NCBI RefSeq assembly: GCF_947501165.1
Contig: NZ_CANMUU010000001.1
Location: forward strand, 310,001-374,000
From: an uncultured Allomuricauda sp.
GTDB lineage: Bacteria > Bacteroidota > Bacteroidia > Flavobacteriales > Flavobacteriaceae
Reading direction: 5' to 3'
DNA: 64,000 nucleotides
The notes under the pieces are model-generated. The model searched no databases and had not been told where the DNA came from. It saw only the letters and a list, made by a program, of their open reading frames with translations. The position numbers and the translations under genes are program-made. Positions 18,256 through 25,439 of this stretch are shown piece by piece (the first letter of the stretch is position 1; each line of letters starts with the position of its first letter).

Positions 18256-18565
18256 GGTTCGAGGTATTGGTAATGTATATAGAGTCAAATTCCTGAAATG
18301 TCAAGAATACCTTTCCAATATCAGTGACATATGTAAACCGTTGATAAGTTTCCTCATTTTCCAAGCCAACATCCAAAAATTCTGTATTATTTGATAGATT
18401 TTTTAATAGAGTGTGACTAACGAAACTAATTTTAATATTCTGACTTGACTGATTTTCAAAAACAGTCTCAATACTTTCACTGGGGTCGCAAGCCAAAAGG
18501 ACTGTGCTTATAAAACCGTAGAGAAAAGAAAAACTCAAAACTTTATCAATTCCCAATATCTTCAT
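18119..18565 (-). CDS. Array lipoprotein 7, class A (last)
   Basis: This 148-residue lipoprotein has its lipobox cysteine at Cys26 (VLLAC), followed by acidic DPSES, which may act as a surface-export signal. The N-terminal signal (MKILGIDKVLSFSFLYGF) resembles those of the class B gene at 18546-19106 and the class A gene at 19553-20017. The central part is variable. The last 40 residues (KPDTPGKNIYN, DQYWTVRETGKNH, EYTYTITDEDIGN) are nearly identical to those of the class A genes at 19553 and 20906. Its ATG lies inside the upstream gene, overlapping by 20 nt. It matches no family I recognise. Confidence 0.8.
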   Translation of the reverse strand: MKILGIDKVLSFSFLYGFISTVLLACDPSESIETVFENQSSQNIKISFVSHTLLKNLSNNTEFLDVGLENEETYQRFTYVTDIGKVFLTFQEFDSIYITNTSNQVLKIFKPDTPGKNIYNVDQYWTVRETGKNHFEYTYTITDEDIGN

Positions 18566-19106
18566 CCATTATCGTAAATACTATTTCTCCATAAACAAAT
18601 AGCCCAAAACTGGGGTTAAGAATCTCTTCAAACTTAATAATCTCCCATGAGTCGAAATTGTATGGGCTGTTAACTTCACTTCCCAAGTAATCTGCTACCC
18701 CGCTCCATTCCCTAATGAAATCATTGCCTATATAAAGCTCAAACCTAGGAACTTCAGCAACTGTATTGTATATGCTTATATTCGTTTCGATAACAGTTTG
18801 GAAATCATTCTCTTTGACCCCATCGGAAGAGTAGCGTTGCTCAAAGAAGTCTTGTTTTTTAGTATTTGGAGGTAAAACGAGGGTGTCCGCAATTATAGTA
18901 TTTCCATTATCGGACCCGTTAGTACCAAAATTATGATACACCAACTTTATTTCTTCATCTGTAGCGTTCTCAAAAACCCTTTGATAAATGTTGTCCTCGA
19001 ATGATTCTTCAAGATCACAGCTCAAAATTGAATTAATCCCGATCAACCATAGAAAACCGCAGAGAAAAGAAAAACCCAAAACTTTATCAGTTCCCAATAT
19101 CTTCAT
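18546..19106 (-). CDS. Array lipoprotein 6, class B (longest)
   Basis: At 186 residues it is the longest array member. The lipobox cysteine is Cys30 (SILSC) followed by DLEES. Its signal peptide is of the type shared with the class A gene at 19553 (MKILGTDKVL, FLCGFLWLIG), whereas its C-terminal half is class B: a REWSG segment, SPYNFDSWEI and EIVFTIMDEDIGN. It is thus a mosaic of an A-associated leader and a B-type body. A 25-residue region around IYQRVFENATDEEIKLVYHN recalls the FENxTDxKVKIHF region of class A proteins. It overlaps both neighbours by 20 nt. Confidence 0.8.
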   Translation of the reverse strand: MKILGTDKVLGFSFLCGFLWLIGINSILSCDLEESFEDNIYQRVFENATDEEIKLVYHNFGTNGSDNGNTIIADTLVLPPNTKKQDFFEQRYSSDGVKENDFQTVIETNISIYNTVAEVPRFELYIGNDFIREWSGVADYLGSEVNSPYNFDSWEIIKFEEILNPSFGLFVYGEIVFTIMDEDIGN

Positions 19107-19572
19107 CCGTTATCGTAAATACTATTTTCCCTACAATATCATTGTTAAATGGAGGTTCGAATAATTCCAGTTTCCATGAATTATAGTTAAACGGACTTTT
19201 TGAGTTCTCCTCCAAATCCCCAAACGGCGTCGTCCACTCAACCCTCAATTCTTCATCCACATAAAGCTTAACTATCGCGTTACCTGTATTTATTAAATCA
19301 TTTACATAGCTTTCAATTGGCTTTTCTCCACCGTTAAATCCTAAACCTGAACTTGATAACAAAGACATTTCTTGGTCTATTGGGATTTCAATGGAGTTTA
19401 CCACTTGAGCATCTACATTTTCAAGTTCAAGTCTTACATTACTTCCAGAGTTGTTTAAATAATTGTCCAAATAAATCTTGTCAGGAGGATTCATCTCGGT
19501 TACTCTACAACCAGTAAATAAAACAAGACTGAGGCCAATTAATAAAACTTTGTCAATTCCCAATATCCTCAT
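19087..19572 (-). CDS. Array lipoprotein 5, class B
   Basis: This 161-residue lipoprotein has the lipobox FTGC at Cys22. The leader (MRILGIDKVLLIGLSLVLF) is nearly the same as in the class B gene at 20458, and both genes directly follow a class A gene. The body contains NNSGSNVRLELEN, a VEWTTPFGD strand and SPFNYNSWKLELFEPPFNN before the class B end VGKIVFTITDEDIGN. It is probably a small beta-sandwich exposed on the outer membrane; the function is unknown. Confidence 0.8.
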   Translation of the reverse strand: MRILGIDKVLLIGLSLVLFTGCRVTEMNPPDKIYLDNYLNNSGSNVRLELENVDAQVVNSIEIPIDQEMSLLSSSGLGFNGGEKPIESYVNDLINTGNAIVKLYVDEELRVEWTTPFGDLEENSKSPFNYNSWKLELFEPPFNNDIVGKIVFTITDEDIGN

Positions 19573-19689
19573 CAGTTATTGTATAGGTATACTCAAAATG
19601 GTTCTTACCCGTCTCTCGTACCGTCCAATATTGGTCTATATTGTAAATGTTCTTGCCTGGGGTATCCGGTTTAAAAATCTTTAGAACTT
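19553..19689 (-). repeat. Class A C-terminal direct repeat, copy in gene 4
   Basis: This is the second copy of the 137-nt segment, most similar to the copy at 18119. The sharp edge of similarity inside otherwise homologous genes suggests recent gene conversion or unit duplication. Confidence 0.8.
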
Positions 19690-20017
19690 CATTCGTAGTC
19701 GTTGTAATATAAATTGAGTCGAATTCAATAAGACTATAGTTTCCAATTACTCCACCTCCAAGGTTGTCAGTTCCTATTCGATAGTAATCTACTTTCGCCA
19801 TTGATTCTAAATTCAAAACCTCAGTATTTGATGGAAAATCAGATAAGATAAGTGAACTCGTAAAGTGTATCTTTACCTTGGAGTCAGTACTATTTTCAAA
19901 TATAGCTTCCAGGCTTTCTTCTGTTTCGCAACCTAAAATTGAACTAACCCCAATCATCCAGACAAAACCACGCAAAAAAGGAAAAGTCAGAACTTTATCA
20001 GTTCCCAATATCTTCAT
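19553..20017 (-). CDS. Array lipoprotein 4, class A
   Basis: This 154-residue lipoprotein has Cys30 in SILGC followed by ETEES. The body (FENSTDSKVKIHF, EFDSIYITTTTNEVLKIF) aligns with the other class A members. The last 40 residues match gene 18119 almost exactly, also at DNA level. It starts the second A-B-B period. Its start ATG lies within the DEDIGN-coding end of the class B gene at 19998. Confidence 0.8.
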   Translation of the reverse strand: MKILGTDKVLTFPFLRGFVWMIGVSSILGCETEESLEAIFENSTDSKVKIHFTSSLILSDFPSNTEVLNLESMAKVDYYRIGTDNLGGGVIGNYSLIEFDSIYITTTTNEVLKIFKPDTPGKNIYNIDQYWTVRETGKNHFEYTYTITDEDIGN

Positions 20018-20477
20018 CGGTTAACGTAAATACGATTTTACCCACAATATCATTTTTAAATGGAGGGGGTAATGATTCAACTTTCCAAGAATCCTTATTA
20101 AAGGGGTTATTCATTTCATTTCCAAAGTTTCCAATAGGAGGTGTCCATTCACGAACCAATTGGTTTGACACAAAAAGCTCAATTTTCATATTTTCAGCAT
20201 CTTCGATAATTGAGAAATACTGATCCACCAGATTATTCTCAAATACAAAAGCATTATTCTCCATTTCCTGTTTTGCTGAAATATTTAAAGAAACCGTATT
20301 ACCGTTGCCAGATAGGGGCCAATTTGTCAAAACAATATTTATATCAGAGTCAGAGTTATTTAAAAACCTTACAACACTTTGTGTCTCCGAGGGATCTATT
20401 TCGGTAACGCCACAGCCAACTAATATTAATAGACTATAGCCAATCGGCAAAGACTTGTTAATTCTCAATATCCTCAT
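19998..20477 (-). CDS. Array lipoprotein 3, class B
   Basis: This 159-residue lipoprotein has Cys22 (LVGC) followed by GVTEIDPSE. The first residues (MRILRINKSLPIG) differ most from the other leaders, in step with the changed junction at 20458-20477. The body carries NNSDSDINIVLTN, VREWTPPIGNFG, NPFNKDSWKVE and the class B end VGKIVFTLTDEDIGN. The N-glycosylation-like or Asn-rich strand after the lipobox is shared with the class B gene at 19087. Confidence 0.8.
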   Translation of the reverse strand: MRILRINKSLPIGYSLLILVGCGVTEIDPSETQSVVRFLNNSDSDINIVLTNWPLSGNGNTVSLNISAKQEMENNAFVFENNLVDQYFSIIEDAENMKIELFVSNQLVREWTPPIGNFGNEMNNPFNKDSWKVESLPPPFKNDIVGKIVFTLTDEDIGN

Positions 20478-20925
20478 TTTCTAAGGTGAAAAAAATTCTA
20501 CCGCGCTCTAAACCACTTTGCAATAAAGTTGGTTTTTGCACTTGCCATGAATCCCTATTAAATGGACTTTTTATAGCAGTATCCACTGAAGTCCATGTCT
20601 TCATTAAGATATTGTCGATGTATAATTCGATGATGAAATCTGAACTAATTAAATCACCTATGTATTCTTGAACTGGGTCATCACCGCCTACAAAAGCGAC
20701 TTCAGAGTTCTTTAGAGCACCTTCCTCGCCTGCAGTAAGTAACAAGGAATTTACATCTTCCATATTTGAATTCTTAAGAAGTATAAATAAATCTTTGTTT
20801 GCTGAATTTTGATAAATGTCAAAATACAACTCCTTTGGAGGGTCTATTTCGGTTATGCCACAGCCAGTAAACAAAATAAGGCTAAGGCCAATTAGTAAAA
20901 TCTTATCAATTCCCAATATCCTCAT
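20458..20925 (-). CDS. Array lipoprotein 2, class B
   Basis: This 155-residue lipoprotein has Cys22 (FTGC) followed by GITEIDPPKE. The body contains QNSANKDLFILLKNSN, a TWTSVD strand and SPFNRDSWQVQ. Its end (FFTLENEDIEN) is the only diverged version of the DEDIGN tail, and the stop is TAA rather than TGA. The downstream start has changed in parallel (MRILRINK), showing both reading frames of the junction changing together. Confidence 0.8.
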   Translation of the reverse strand: MRILGIDKILLIGLSLILFTGCGITEIDPPKELYFDIYQNSANKDLFILLKNSNMEDVNSLLLTAGEEGALKNSEVAFVGGDDPVQEYIGDLISSDFIIELYIDNILMKTWTSVDTAIKSPFNRDSWQVQKPTLLQSGLERGRIFFTLENEDIEN

Positions 20926-21042
20926 CAGTTATCGTATAGGTATACTCAAAATGGTTCTTACCTGTCTCCCGTACCGTCCAGTATTGGTCTATATTGTAGA
21001 TGTTCTTACCTGGGCTATCCGGTTTGTAAATCTTCAATATTT
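20906..21042 (-). repeat. Class A C-terminal direct repeat, copy in gene 1
   Basis: This is the third copy of the segment. It is a little more diverged (roughly a dozen visible differences, mostly silent) than the other two are from each other. Confidence 0.8.
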
Positions 21043-21334
21043 CGTTGGCATTATTTGAAATGTAGATGGAATCAAAGACTGAGAGTGACAAGCCTGCCTG
21101 ACCAATAAATTCATCTACTCCGATTCTTTGATAACTCCGTCTTTCATTTGATGGAATAATTAATATTTCTCTATTCTCCATAAATTCTGTTAATAATTCA
21201 GAACTTACAAAATTCATATTCAAACTCTCATTTGAAGAATTCATGATATAGGCTTCCAAACTTTCGGTCGGGTCACATCCCCATATTGAAAGAAGTAATC
21301 CGAAAGCTAACAAAATTGATTTTTTCCATTTCAT
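20906..21334 (-). CDS. Array lipoprotein 1, class A (first)
   Basis: This 142-residue lipoprotein has Cys20 (SIWGC) followed by DPTESLE. Unlike all later members its leader (MKWKKSILLAFGLLL) does not derive from a junction sequence. It starts 4 nt after the stop of the metallopeptidase gene. The class A C-terminus (SVFDSIYISNNANEILKIYK, then the shared 40-residue tail) is present. This gene links the array to the peptidase as one transcription unit. Confidence 0.8.
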   Translation of the reverse strand: MKWKKSILLAFGLLLSIWGCDPTESLEAYIMNSSNESLNMNFVSSELLTEFMENREILIIPSNERRSYQRIGVDEFIGQAGLSLSVFDSIYISNNANEILKIYKPDSPGKNIYNIDQYWTVRETGKNHFEYTYTITDEDIGN

Positions 21335-21338
21335 ATTA

Positions 21339-23192
21339 TTAATCCCAATAATAAGCTTTAAACAAATCTCTCACATCCTTTTCATCGCGATTTCCATTTT
21401 CCTTCAGCAGTTGGTTTCTAAATTGCTGGGGAGATTCAACTCCGCGATCTAATGCATCATACAAATTTTTGTGGCGATATCCCGAAGCCTTATCAATATA
21501 ATTTGATCTAACTAAATCATTATTGTTATCAATTAAATCCAACATAATGCCTCCTGGAATCCAGCCGGTCCAACTAACTGCAGGTGTACCCTGACCCCTT
21601 ATAGAAGTGTTGCTAGGTCTGGGTATCGGGTCAAAATTCTCAAATCCGCTTTTTGAAATTATCCTATTACTATTTCCAAACTCCTCAAAAACTAAAGTAT
21701 ATCCAAAATGGTTCGCCCAAGCTTCTCCCAGTGCACAAACACCATGGTTATGACCATGTCCATCCCCATAAGGACGTCTTTCCGAGTTAAATGTACCATA
21801 AGTTATGATGTAATTGATATACTTTATCCAATAGCCACTACCCACCTTTTTAAAATGAGAAGCATGGGCCAGTTCATGAAAAGTGACAGAAAACACCCTA
21901 TCCGTTCCTTTACTCCCACCTGCCCTAATGATAAGATCCGGCTGTATAAACTTCAGCATATGGGCCAATGTATTTAACGATATACTAATCCCGTTGGCCT
22001 TGGCCAAAAAGTTCTTCACCTTAGATCTTGAGGTAAAACCATAGATACCCCAAACCCTTCGCAACATGGGTGCGGCAGATGGCCCAGTGCCGCCCAATGC
22101 CACAATCCTGAGATTGGAATGTGGTTTGCCCACGCCAAACTTTGTACAATAATTCAAATACTTTACCGTGGCATTGTTCACGGTAGCCCAGCTCCAAGCT
22201 CTATTATTGGTATAAAAATTCATATTGTGCCCTTTATTGCTACGCCGCCCTGCACGATATCTAGCGGAAGATATACTTACAATGGACCTCCATACCTTAA
22301 AGCCTCGTGTATTCTTGAACACCACCGTATAACGAACGGGCCTTCTGTATCTTCTGTTGACACTATAATATCCTTGGGAGTTTGTCCACCCTTTGGCCCA
22401 TTTAAACCATCTACGGGTCTTTATCTTTACCCCCACCACGGGATCCATACGCCCCGTCACCGTGTTCTTTACCTTCACATAGCCTTGCGGTCTCCTTTTA
22501 CGTCTTTCTGTTTGGGAGTTGTCGTATTGATCATCTTCTGGGTCCTCATAATTACCCGTCAAGCGCAGGGCCTCATCCTCAAGATCAAAGAGAAATTGCT
22601 TGGAGACCTTGGTCTTGCCTGCAACCGTAGTGGTCTCTTCTTCGTCTTCCCCATCCTCTTCCTCTATGTGTGCAGGCTCCGGTAGAAATAAGTCTTCAAT
22701 CTTCTGATACTTTACTTCGGGATGGAATTTATAATCCACAGGAACCGATGTATATACCCATTTGGATGCTACATTTACCGAATCCTCTGCAGGAAGATAA
22801 TCTCCTTCTTCCACGATTTCCACGTCCATGGGAACGCTGGATAGGTTCAAGGAGTCGGCAAGCAACAGTTTTTGTTGTTCATCGTTTTCTATCCAGAACT
22901 TTACATAAACATCGGTTGTTTGTATATCCATGGGATCCTTAAAAGTAAGTCCCTTATATTTTTTATCCATCTCTGGTGACACCTCTTGTAATTTGATAAA
23001 TGCCCTACGCATGTTAGCAACTGAATACGGATTCTCCAATTTTTTGCCCAACACTGTTTTTTTGCCTGTATCTTCAACACTGGTTTCGGGAATGTCCGCA
23101 ACCACATTGGTTGAAGGTTCTTCTTTTTGGCAGGAATGCATGAGCATAAGAGCAATACTTAAAGCAAGTAGGTTACGTTTTTTCATTTTCAA
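21339..23192 (-). CDS. Lipoprotein metallopeptidase (gluzincin-like), head gene of the lipoprotein array
   Basis: This 617-residue lipoprotein has its lipobox at Cys21 (MLMHSC) followed by QKEE, close to the acidic surface-export signal described for Bacteroidetes lipoproteins. The N-terminal half has an acidic region (about 175-190). A carboxypeptidase regulatory-like segment follows (about 225-310; VKVKNTVTGRMDPVVGVKIK, TNSQGYYSVNRRYRR) that is strikingly rich in Arg, Lys and Trp. The C-terminal half holds the zinc motif HELAH (His439, Glu440, His443) in TFHELAHASHF and, 47 residues later, GEAWANHFG with Glu490 as a likely third ligand. The overall family is not one I can name. It starts the operon; the seven small lipoproteins follow after 4 nt. 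Confidence 0.7.
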   Translation of the reverse strand: MKMKKRNLLALSIALMLMHSCQKEEPSTNVVADIPETSVEDTGKKTVLGKKLENPYSVANMRRAFIKLQEVSPEMDKKYKGLTFKDPMDIQTTDVYVKFWIENDEQQKLLLADSLNLSSVPMDVEIVEEGDYLPAEDSVNVASKWVYTSVPVDYKFHPEVKYQKIEDLFLPEPAHIEEEDGEDEEETTTVAGKTKVSKQFLFDLEDEALRLTGNYEDPEDDQYDNSQTERRKRRPQGYVKVKNTVTGRMDPVVGVKIKTRRWFKWAKGWTNSQGYYSVNRRYRRPVRYTVVFKNTRGFKVWRSIVSISSARYRAGRRSNKGHNMNFYTNNRAWSWATVNNATVKYLNYCTKFGVGKPHSNLRIVALGGTGPSAAPMLRRVWGIYGFTSRSKVKNFLAKANGISISLNTLAHMLKFIQPDLIIRAGGSKGTDRVFSVTFHELAHASHFKKVGSGYWIKYINYIITYGTFNSERRPYGDGHGHNHGVCALGEAWANHFGYTLVFEEFGNSNRIISKSGFENFDPIPRPSNTSIRGQGTPAVSWTGWIPGGIMLDLIDNNNDLVRSNYIDKASGYRHKNLYDALDRGVESPQQFRNQLLKENGNRDEKDVRDLFKAYYWD

Positions 23193-23480
23193 GTTGTTTC
23201 AGATTGGTTATGGGGTACCGTACCGACATGAAATGGAGAGTGCAACCTTTTAAGACTTTTACTTTTTTGAGGTAAGACTAAAAGTCTGCGTTACACTTAT
23301 GCGCTCCGAAAAACTGAATCCAGAGCTATTAACAAAAGTTTTCTCCTATTTAAAATGTAGGACAATACGCATCAGTCAAACTTAGCCGAGTATTTAATAA
23401 ATTAAGGGACTGGATTTATGAATGGCCCAATTGGATTGATGAATGCGTGGTTTGAGTCAGTGGATACCCTAAATCCAATA
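23193..23480. other. Intergenic region upstream of the metallopeptidase-lipoprotein operon, no gene seen
   Basis: No open frame with coding character is visible. On the minus strand GGTTGCACTCT (23234-23244) resembles the -35 side of the ECF-type elements at 1762-1768, but no GTC box lies at the 16-nt spacing, so it is not called a promoter. TAAGTTTG (23384-23377, minus) fits a -7 element without a clear -33 partner. Confidence 0.4.
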
Positions 23481-23511
23481 AAAAAAGCCTGAACTTAAGT
23501 TCAGGCTTTTT
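23481..23511 (-). terminator. Rho-independent terminator after tRNA-Leu
   Basis: A perfect 22-bp palindrome at 23486-23507 (arms AGCCTGAACTT and AAGTTCAGGCT) is flanked by A-runs and T-runs on the two sides. It can therefore act in either direction. It lies directly 3' of the tRNA on the minus strand. Confidence 0.85.
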
Positions 23512-23512
23512 G

Positions 23513-23594
23513 TACCTTGGGTGGGAATCGAACCCACACTCCCGAAAGAACTGGATTTTGAATCCAGCGCGTCTACCAATTCCGCCACCAAGGC
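23513..23594 (-). tRNA. tRNA-Leu (anticodon CAA)
   Basis: The 82-nt minus-strand sequence folds as a class II tRNA. The acceptor stem GCCTTGG pairs with CCAAGGT. The D-arm follows, then an anticodon stem CTGGA/TCCAG enclosing the loop TTCAAAA (anticodon CAA), a variable arm (TTCTTTCGGGAGT region) and a T-arm with GGTTCGATTCC. CCA is not encoded. Class II structure and anticodon both indicate leucine, reading UUG codons. Confidence 0.95.
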
Positions 23595-23699
23595 TTAAAA
23601 AAAGGCTCCCGTTAAAATTGGGACTGCAAAGCTAAAAAATACTTTGTATTCGCAAAACTAAAATTTCACATTTATCCTTTAGCAAGCCGAATAAATTTT

Positions 23700-23707
23700 T
23701 AAATTTG
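23700..23707 (+). promoter_or_regulatory. Probable prs promoter -7 element
   Basis: TAAATTTG fits the Bacteroidetes primary sigma -7 consensus TAnnTTTG and lies 51 nt before the prs ATG, divergent from the tRNA gene. The -33 box is not convincing. Confidence 0.45.
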
Positions 23708-23758
23708 CACCTCTTTAAAAAAAGATAGTTTTAAAAAACTAGACAACAATAGTTTATA

Positions 23759-24700
23759 ATGGCGTATCAAGTTCCAGAACCCAAAATTTTTGCCTGCACC
23801 CAAAGTACGGTTTTGGCTGAAAAAATAGCAAAGTCCTATGGTGCTGATTTGGGTAACATACGCTTTTCCCGATATAGCGATGGGGAATTCCAACCGTCTT
23901 TTGAAGAATCCATTCGAGGTGCTAGGATTTTCATTATTGGCTCCACTAACCCAGGTCCGCAGAATCTGATGGAAATGTTGTTGATGTTAGATGCGGCCAA
24001 AAGAGCTTCGGCAAGGCATATTACCGCCGTAATGCCCTATTTTGGATGGGCTCGACAAGACCGAAAGGACAAACCTCGGGTACCAATTGCTGCAAAACTT
24101 GTGGCCAAAATGTTAGAGACCGCAGGGGCAACCCGTATCATAACCATGGATTTGCATGCAGACCAAATTCAAGGATTCTTTGAAAAACCAGTAGACCATT
24201 TGTTTGCTTCTACTTTGTTTTTACCCTACCTAAAGGAATTGAATCTTGATAACCTCTGCATTGCGTCACCAGATATGGGAGGTTCCAAAAGGGCCTATGC
24301 ATATTCAAGAGCTTTGGAAAGTGATGTGGTTATTTGTTACAAGCAGCGCGCCAAAGCCAATGTAATCTCTCACATGGAACTGATTGGTGATGTGACCAAT
24401 AAAAATGTGGTTTTAGTAGATGATTTAGTGGATACGGCAGGCACTTTAACCAAGGCTGCAGACTTAATGATGGAAAGAGGAGCGAAAAGTGTCAGAGCAA
24501 TCACAACCCATGGTTTGTTATCTGGCGACGCTTTTGAAAAAATAGAAAACTCGCAATTAACAGAACTTATTGTAACAGACTCTATCCCTGTTGGAACATC
24601 ACATAACAAAGTAAAGGTGTTGAGCTGTGCTGATTTGTTTGCGGATGTAATGCATCGTGTACACCATAACACGTCAATTTCGTCCAAATTTTTAATGTAA
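23759..24700 (+). CDS. prs: Ribose-phosphate pyrophosphokinase
   Basis: This 313-residue cytosolic enzyme makes PRPP from ribose 5-phosphate and ATP for nucleotide, histidine and tryptophan synthesis. Visible motifs are RYSDGEFQPSFEESIRG, YFGWARQDRKDKPRVPI (ATP-binding flexible loop), DLHADQIQGFF, the catalytic loop KQRAKANV and the PRPP-binding DDLVDTAGTL (from Asp221). Length is standard for the family. It is followed 17 nt downstream by rplY, with no terminator between, so they are probably co-transcribed. Confidence 0.97.
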   Translation: MAYQVPEPKIFACTQSTVLAEKIAKSYGADLGNIRFSRYSDGEFQPSFEESIRGARIFIIGSTNPGPQNLMEMLLMLDAAKRASARHITAVMPYFGWARQDRKDKPRVPIAAKLVAKMLETAGATRIITMDLHADQIQGFFEKPVDHLFASTLFLPYLKELNLDNLCIASPDMGGSKRAYAYSRALESDVVICYKQRAKANVISHMELIGDVTNKNVVLVDDLVDTAGTLTKAADLMMERGAKSVRAITTHGLLSGDAFEKIENSQLTELIVTDSIPVGTSHNKVKVLSCADLFADVMHRVHHNTSISSKFLM

Positions 24701-24717
24701 ATTTTTAATTCAATATA

Positions 24718-25359
24718 ATGAAGTCAATTACTATCAAAGGATCCCAAAGAGAAAGCGTGGGCAAGGCATCTACCAAAGCCTTACGTAATGCTGGAAAGGT
24801 CCCTTGCGTGCTGTACGGAGGGGAAAAACCATTGCACTTTTCAGCAGATGAACTGGCGTTCAGACATTTAGTGTACACCCCCAATGCCCATACAGCTGTA
24901 ATTGAGCTGGAAGATGGCACCAAGTTGGAAGCGGTTTTACAAGATATTCAGTTTCACCCTGTGACCGACAAAATCCTTCATATCGATTTTTATCAGTTAT
25001 TCAAGGACAAACCTGTTACCATGAATATCCCCGTACGTTTGGAAGGAAATTCTCCTGGGGTAAGAAATGGTGGTCGTCTTCTTTTCAGAAAACGCAAGCT
25101 TTCTATCAAGGCATTGCCAGATTTACTTCCCGATTTTGTTACGGTTGATATCTCCAAACTCAAAATTGGTGGTACTATTCCAGTGGAAACTCTACTGAAC
25201 GATGATTATACCATTCTTCACCCTGATAGCACCGCGGTTGTTCAGGTTAAAGCCTCTAGAACATCTGTTGCTGATGAAGAAGAGGAGGATGAAGAAGCAG
25301 AAGGTGAAACAACTGAAGGTGGAGAAACTGCTGCTCCAGAAGCAGCTACCGCTGAATAG
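24718..25359 (+). CDS. rplY: 50S ribosomal protein L25 (CTC/TL5 type)
   Basis: This 213-residue protein has an N-terminal 5S-rRNA-binding L25 domain (about 1-92: [40 protein letters not shown]). A C-terminal TL5/CTC beta domain follows (about 95-185: [35 protein letters not shown]). The acidic tail ([11 protein letters not shown]) is common in Bacteroidetes L25. The long form with the TL5 domain is usual in this phylum. A strong hairpin terminator follows. Confidence 0.96.
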   Translation: MKSITIKGSQRESVGKASTKALRNAGKVPCVLYGGEKPLHFSADELAFRHLVYTPNAHTAVIELEDGTKLEAVLQDIQFHPVTDKILHIDFYQLFKDKPVTMNIPVRLEGNSPGVRNGGRLLFRKRKLSIKALPDLLPDFVTVDISKLKIGGTIPVETLLNDDYTILHPDSTAVVQVKASRTSVADEEEEDEEAEGETTEGGETAAPEAATAE

Positions 25360-25380
25360 TTTCATTTCAAAATACATAGA

Positions 25381-25417
25381 AGCATCCCCTGATGATTACA
25401 TTAGCGGGATGCTTTTT
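25381..25417 (+). terminator. Rho-independent terminator after rplY
   Basis: AGCATCCC (25381-25388) pairs with GGGATGCT (25406-25413), followed by TTTTT. Its position argues against the upstream open-frame start of pth at 25392, which would lie inside the hairpin. Confidence 0.8.
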
Positions 25418-25439
25418 ATTTTTGAGCATTTCAAACAAG

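Larger units (their letters stand above)
18119..20925 (-). repeat. Dual-frame 20-nt junction repeat, six functional copies plus one terminal copy
   Basis: The copies lie at 20906-20925, 20458-20477, 19998-20017, 19553-19572, 19087-19106, 18546-18565 and (terminal) 18119-18138. The consensus on the minus strand is ATGARGATATTGGGAAYTGA. It is read as DEDIGN-stop in the upstream gene (with one preceding base) and as MKILGxD in the downstream gene. Similarity continues about 10 nt into the downstream gene (TAAAGTTTTG). All overlaps are exactly 20 nt. Copies at the ends of class A genes read ATGAGG; those at the ends of the class B genes at 19998, 19087 and 18546 read ATGAAG. Confidence 0.9.

Noticed and set aside
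19478-19684. Plus-strand open frames at 19478-19684 and 20816-21058 that encode similar peptides
   Set aside because: They lie antisense to the array junctions and class A tails. Their similarity is a by-product of the repeated DNA; no start region or coding character supports them.
21339-23192. Frameshift or degradation in the metallopeptidase because of its Arg/Trp-rich middle section
   Set aside because: The frame is continuous, the zinc motif and third ligand are intact, and the basic segment fits a regular beta domain.
23234-23246. Third ECF-type promoter upstream of the metallopeptidase operon
   Set aside because: Only the TGCAACC half is present. It points away from the operon and no GTC box occurs at the 16-nt spacing.
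25392-25439. Upstream extension of pth
   Set aside because: It would start within the rplY terminator hairpin and adds a hydrophobic segment not expected in this cytosolic enzyme.
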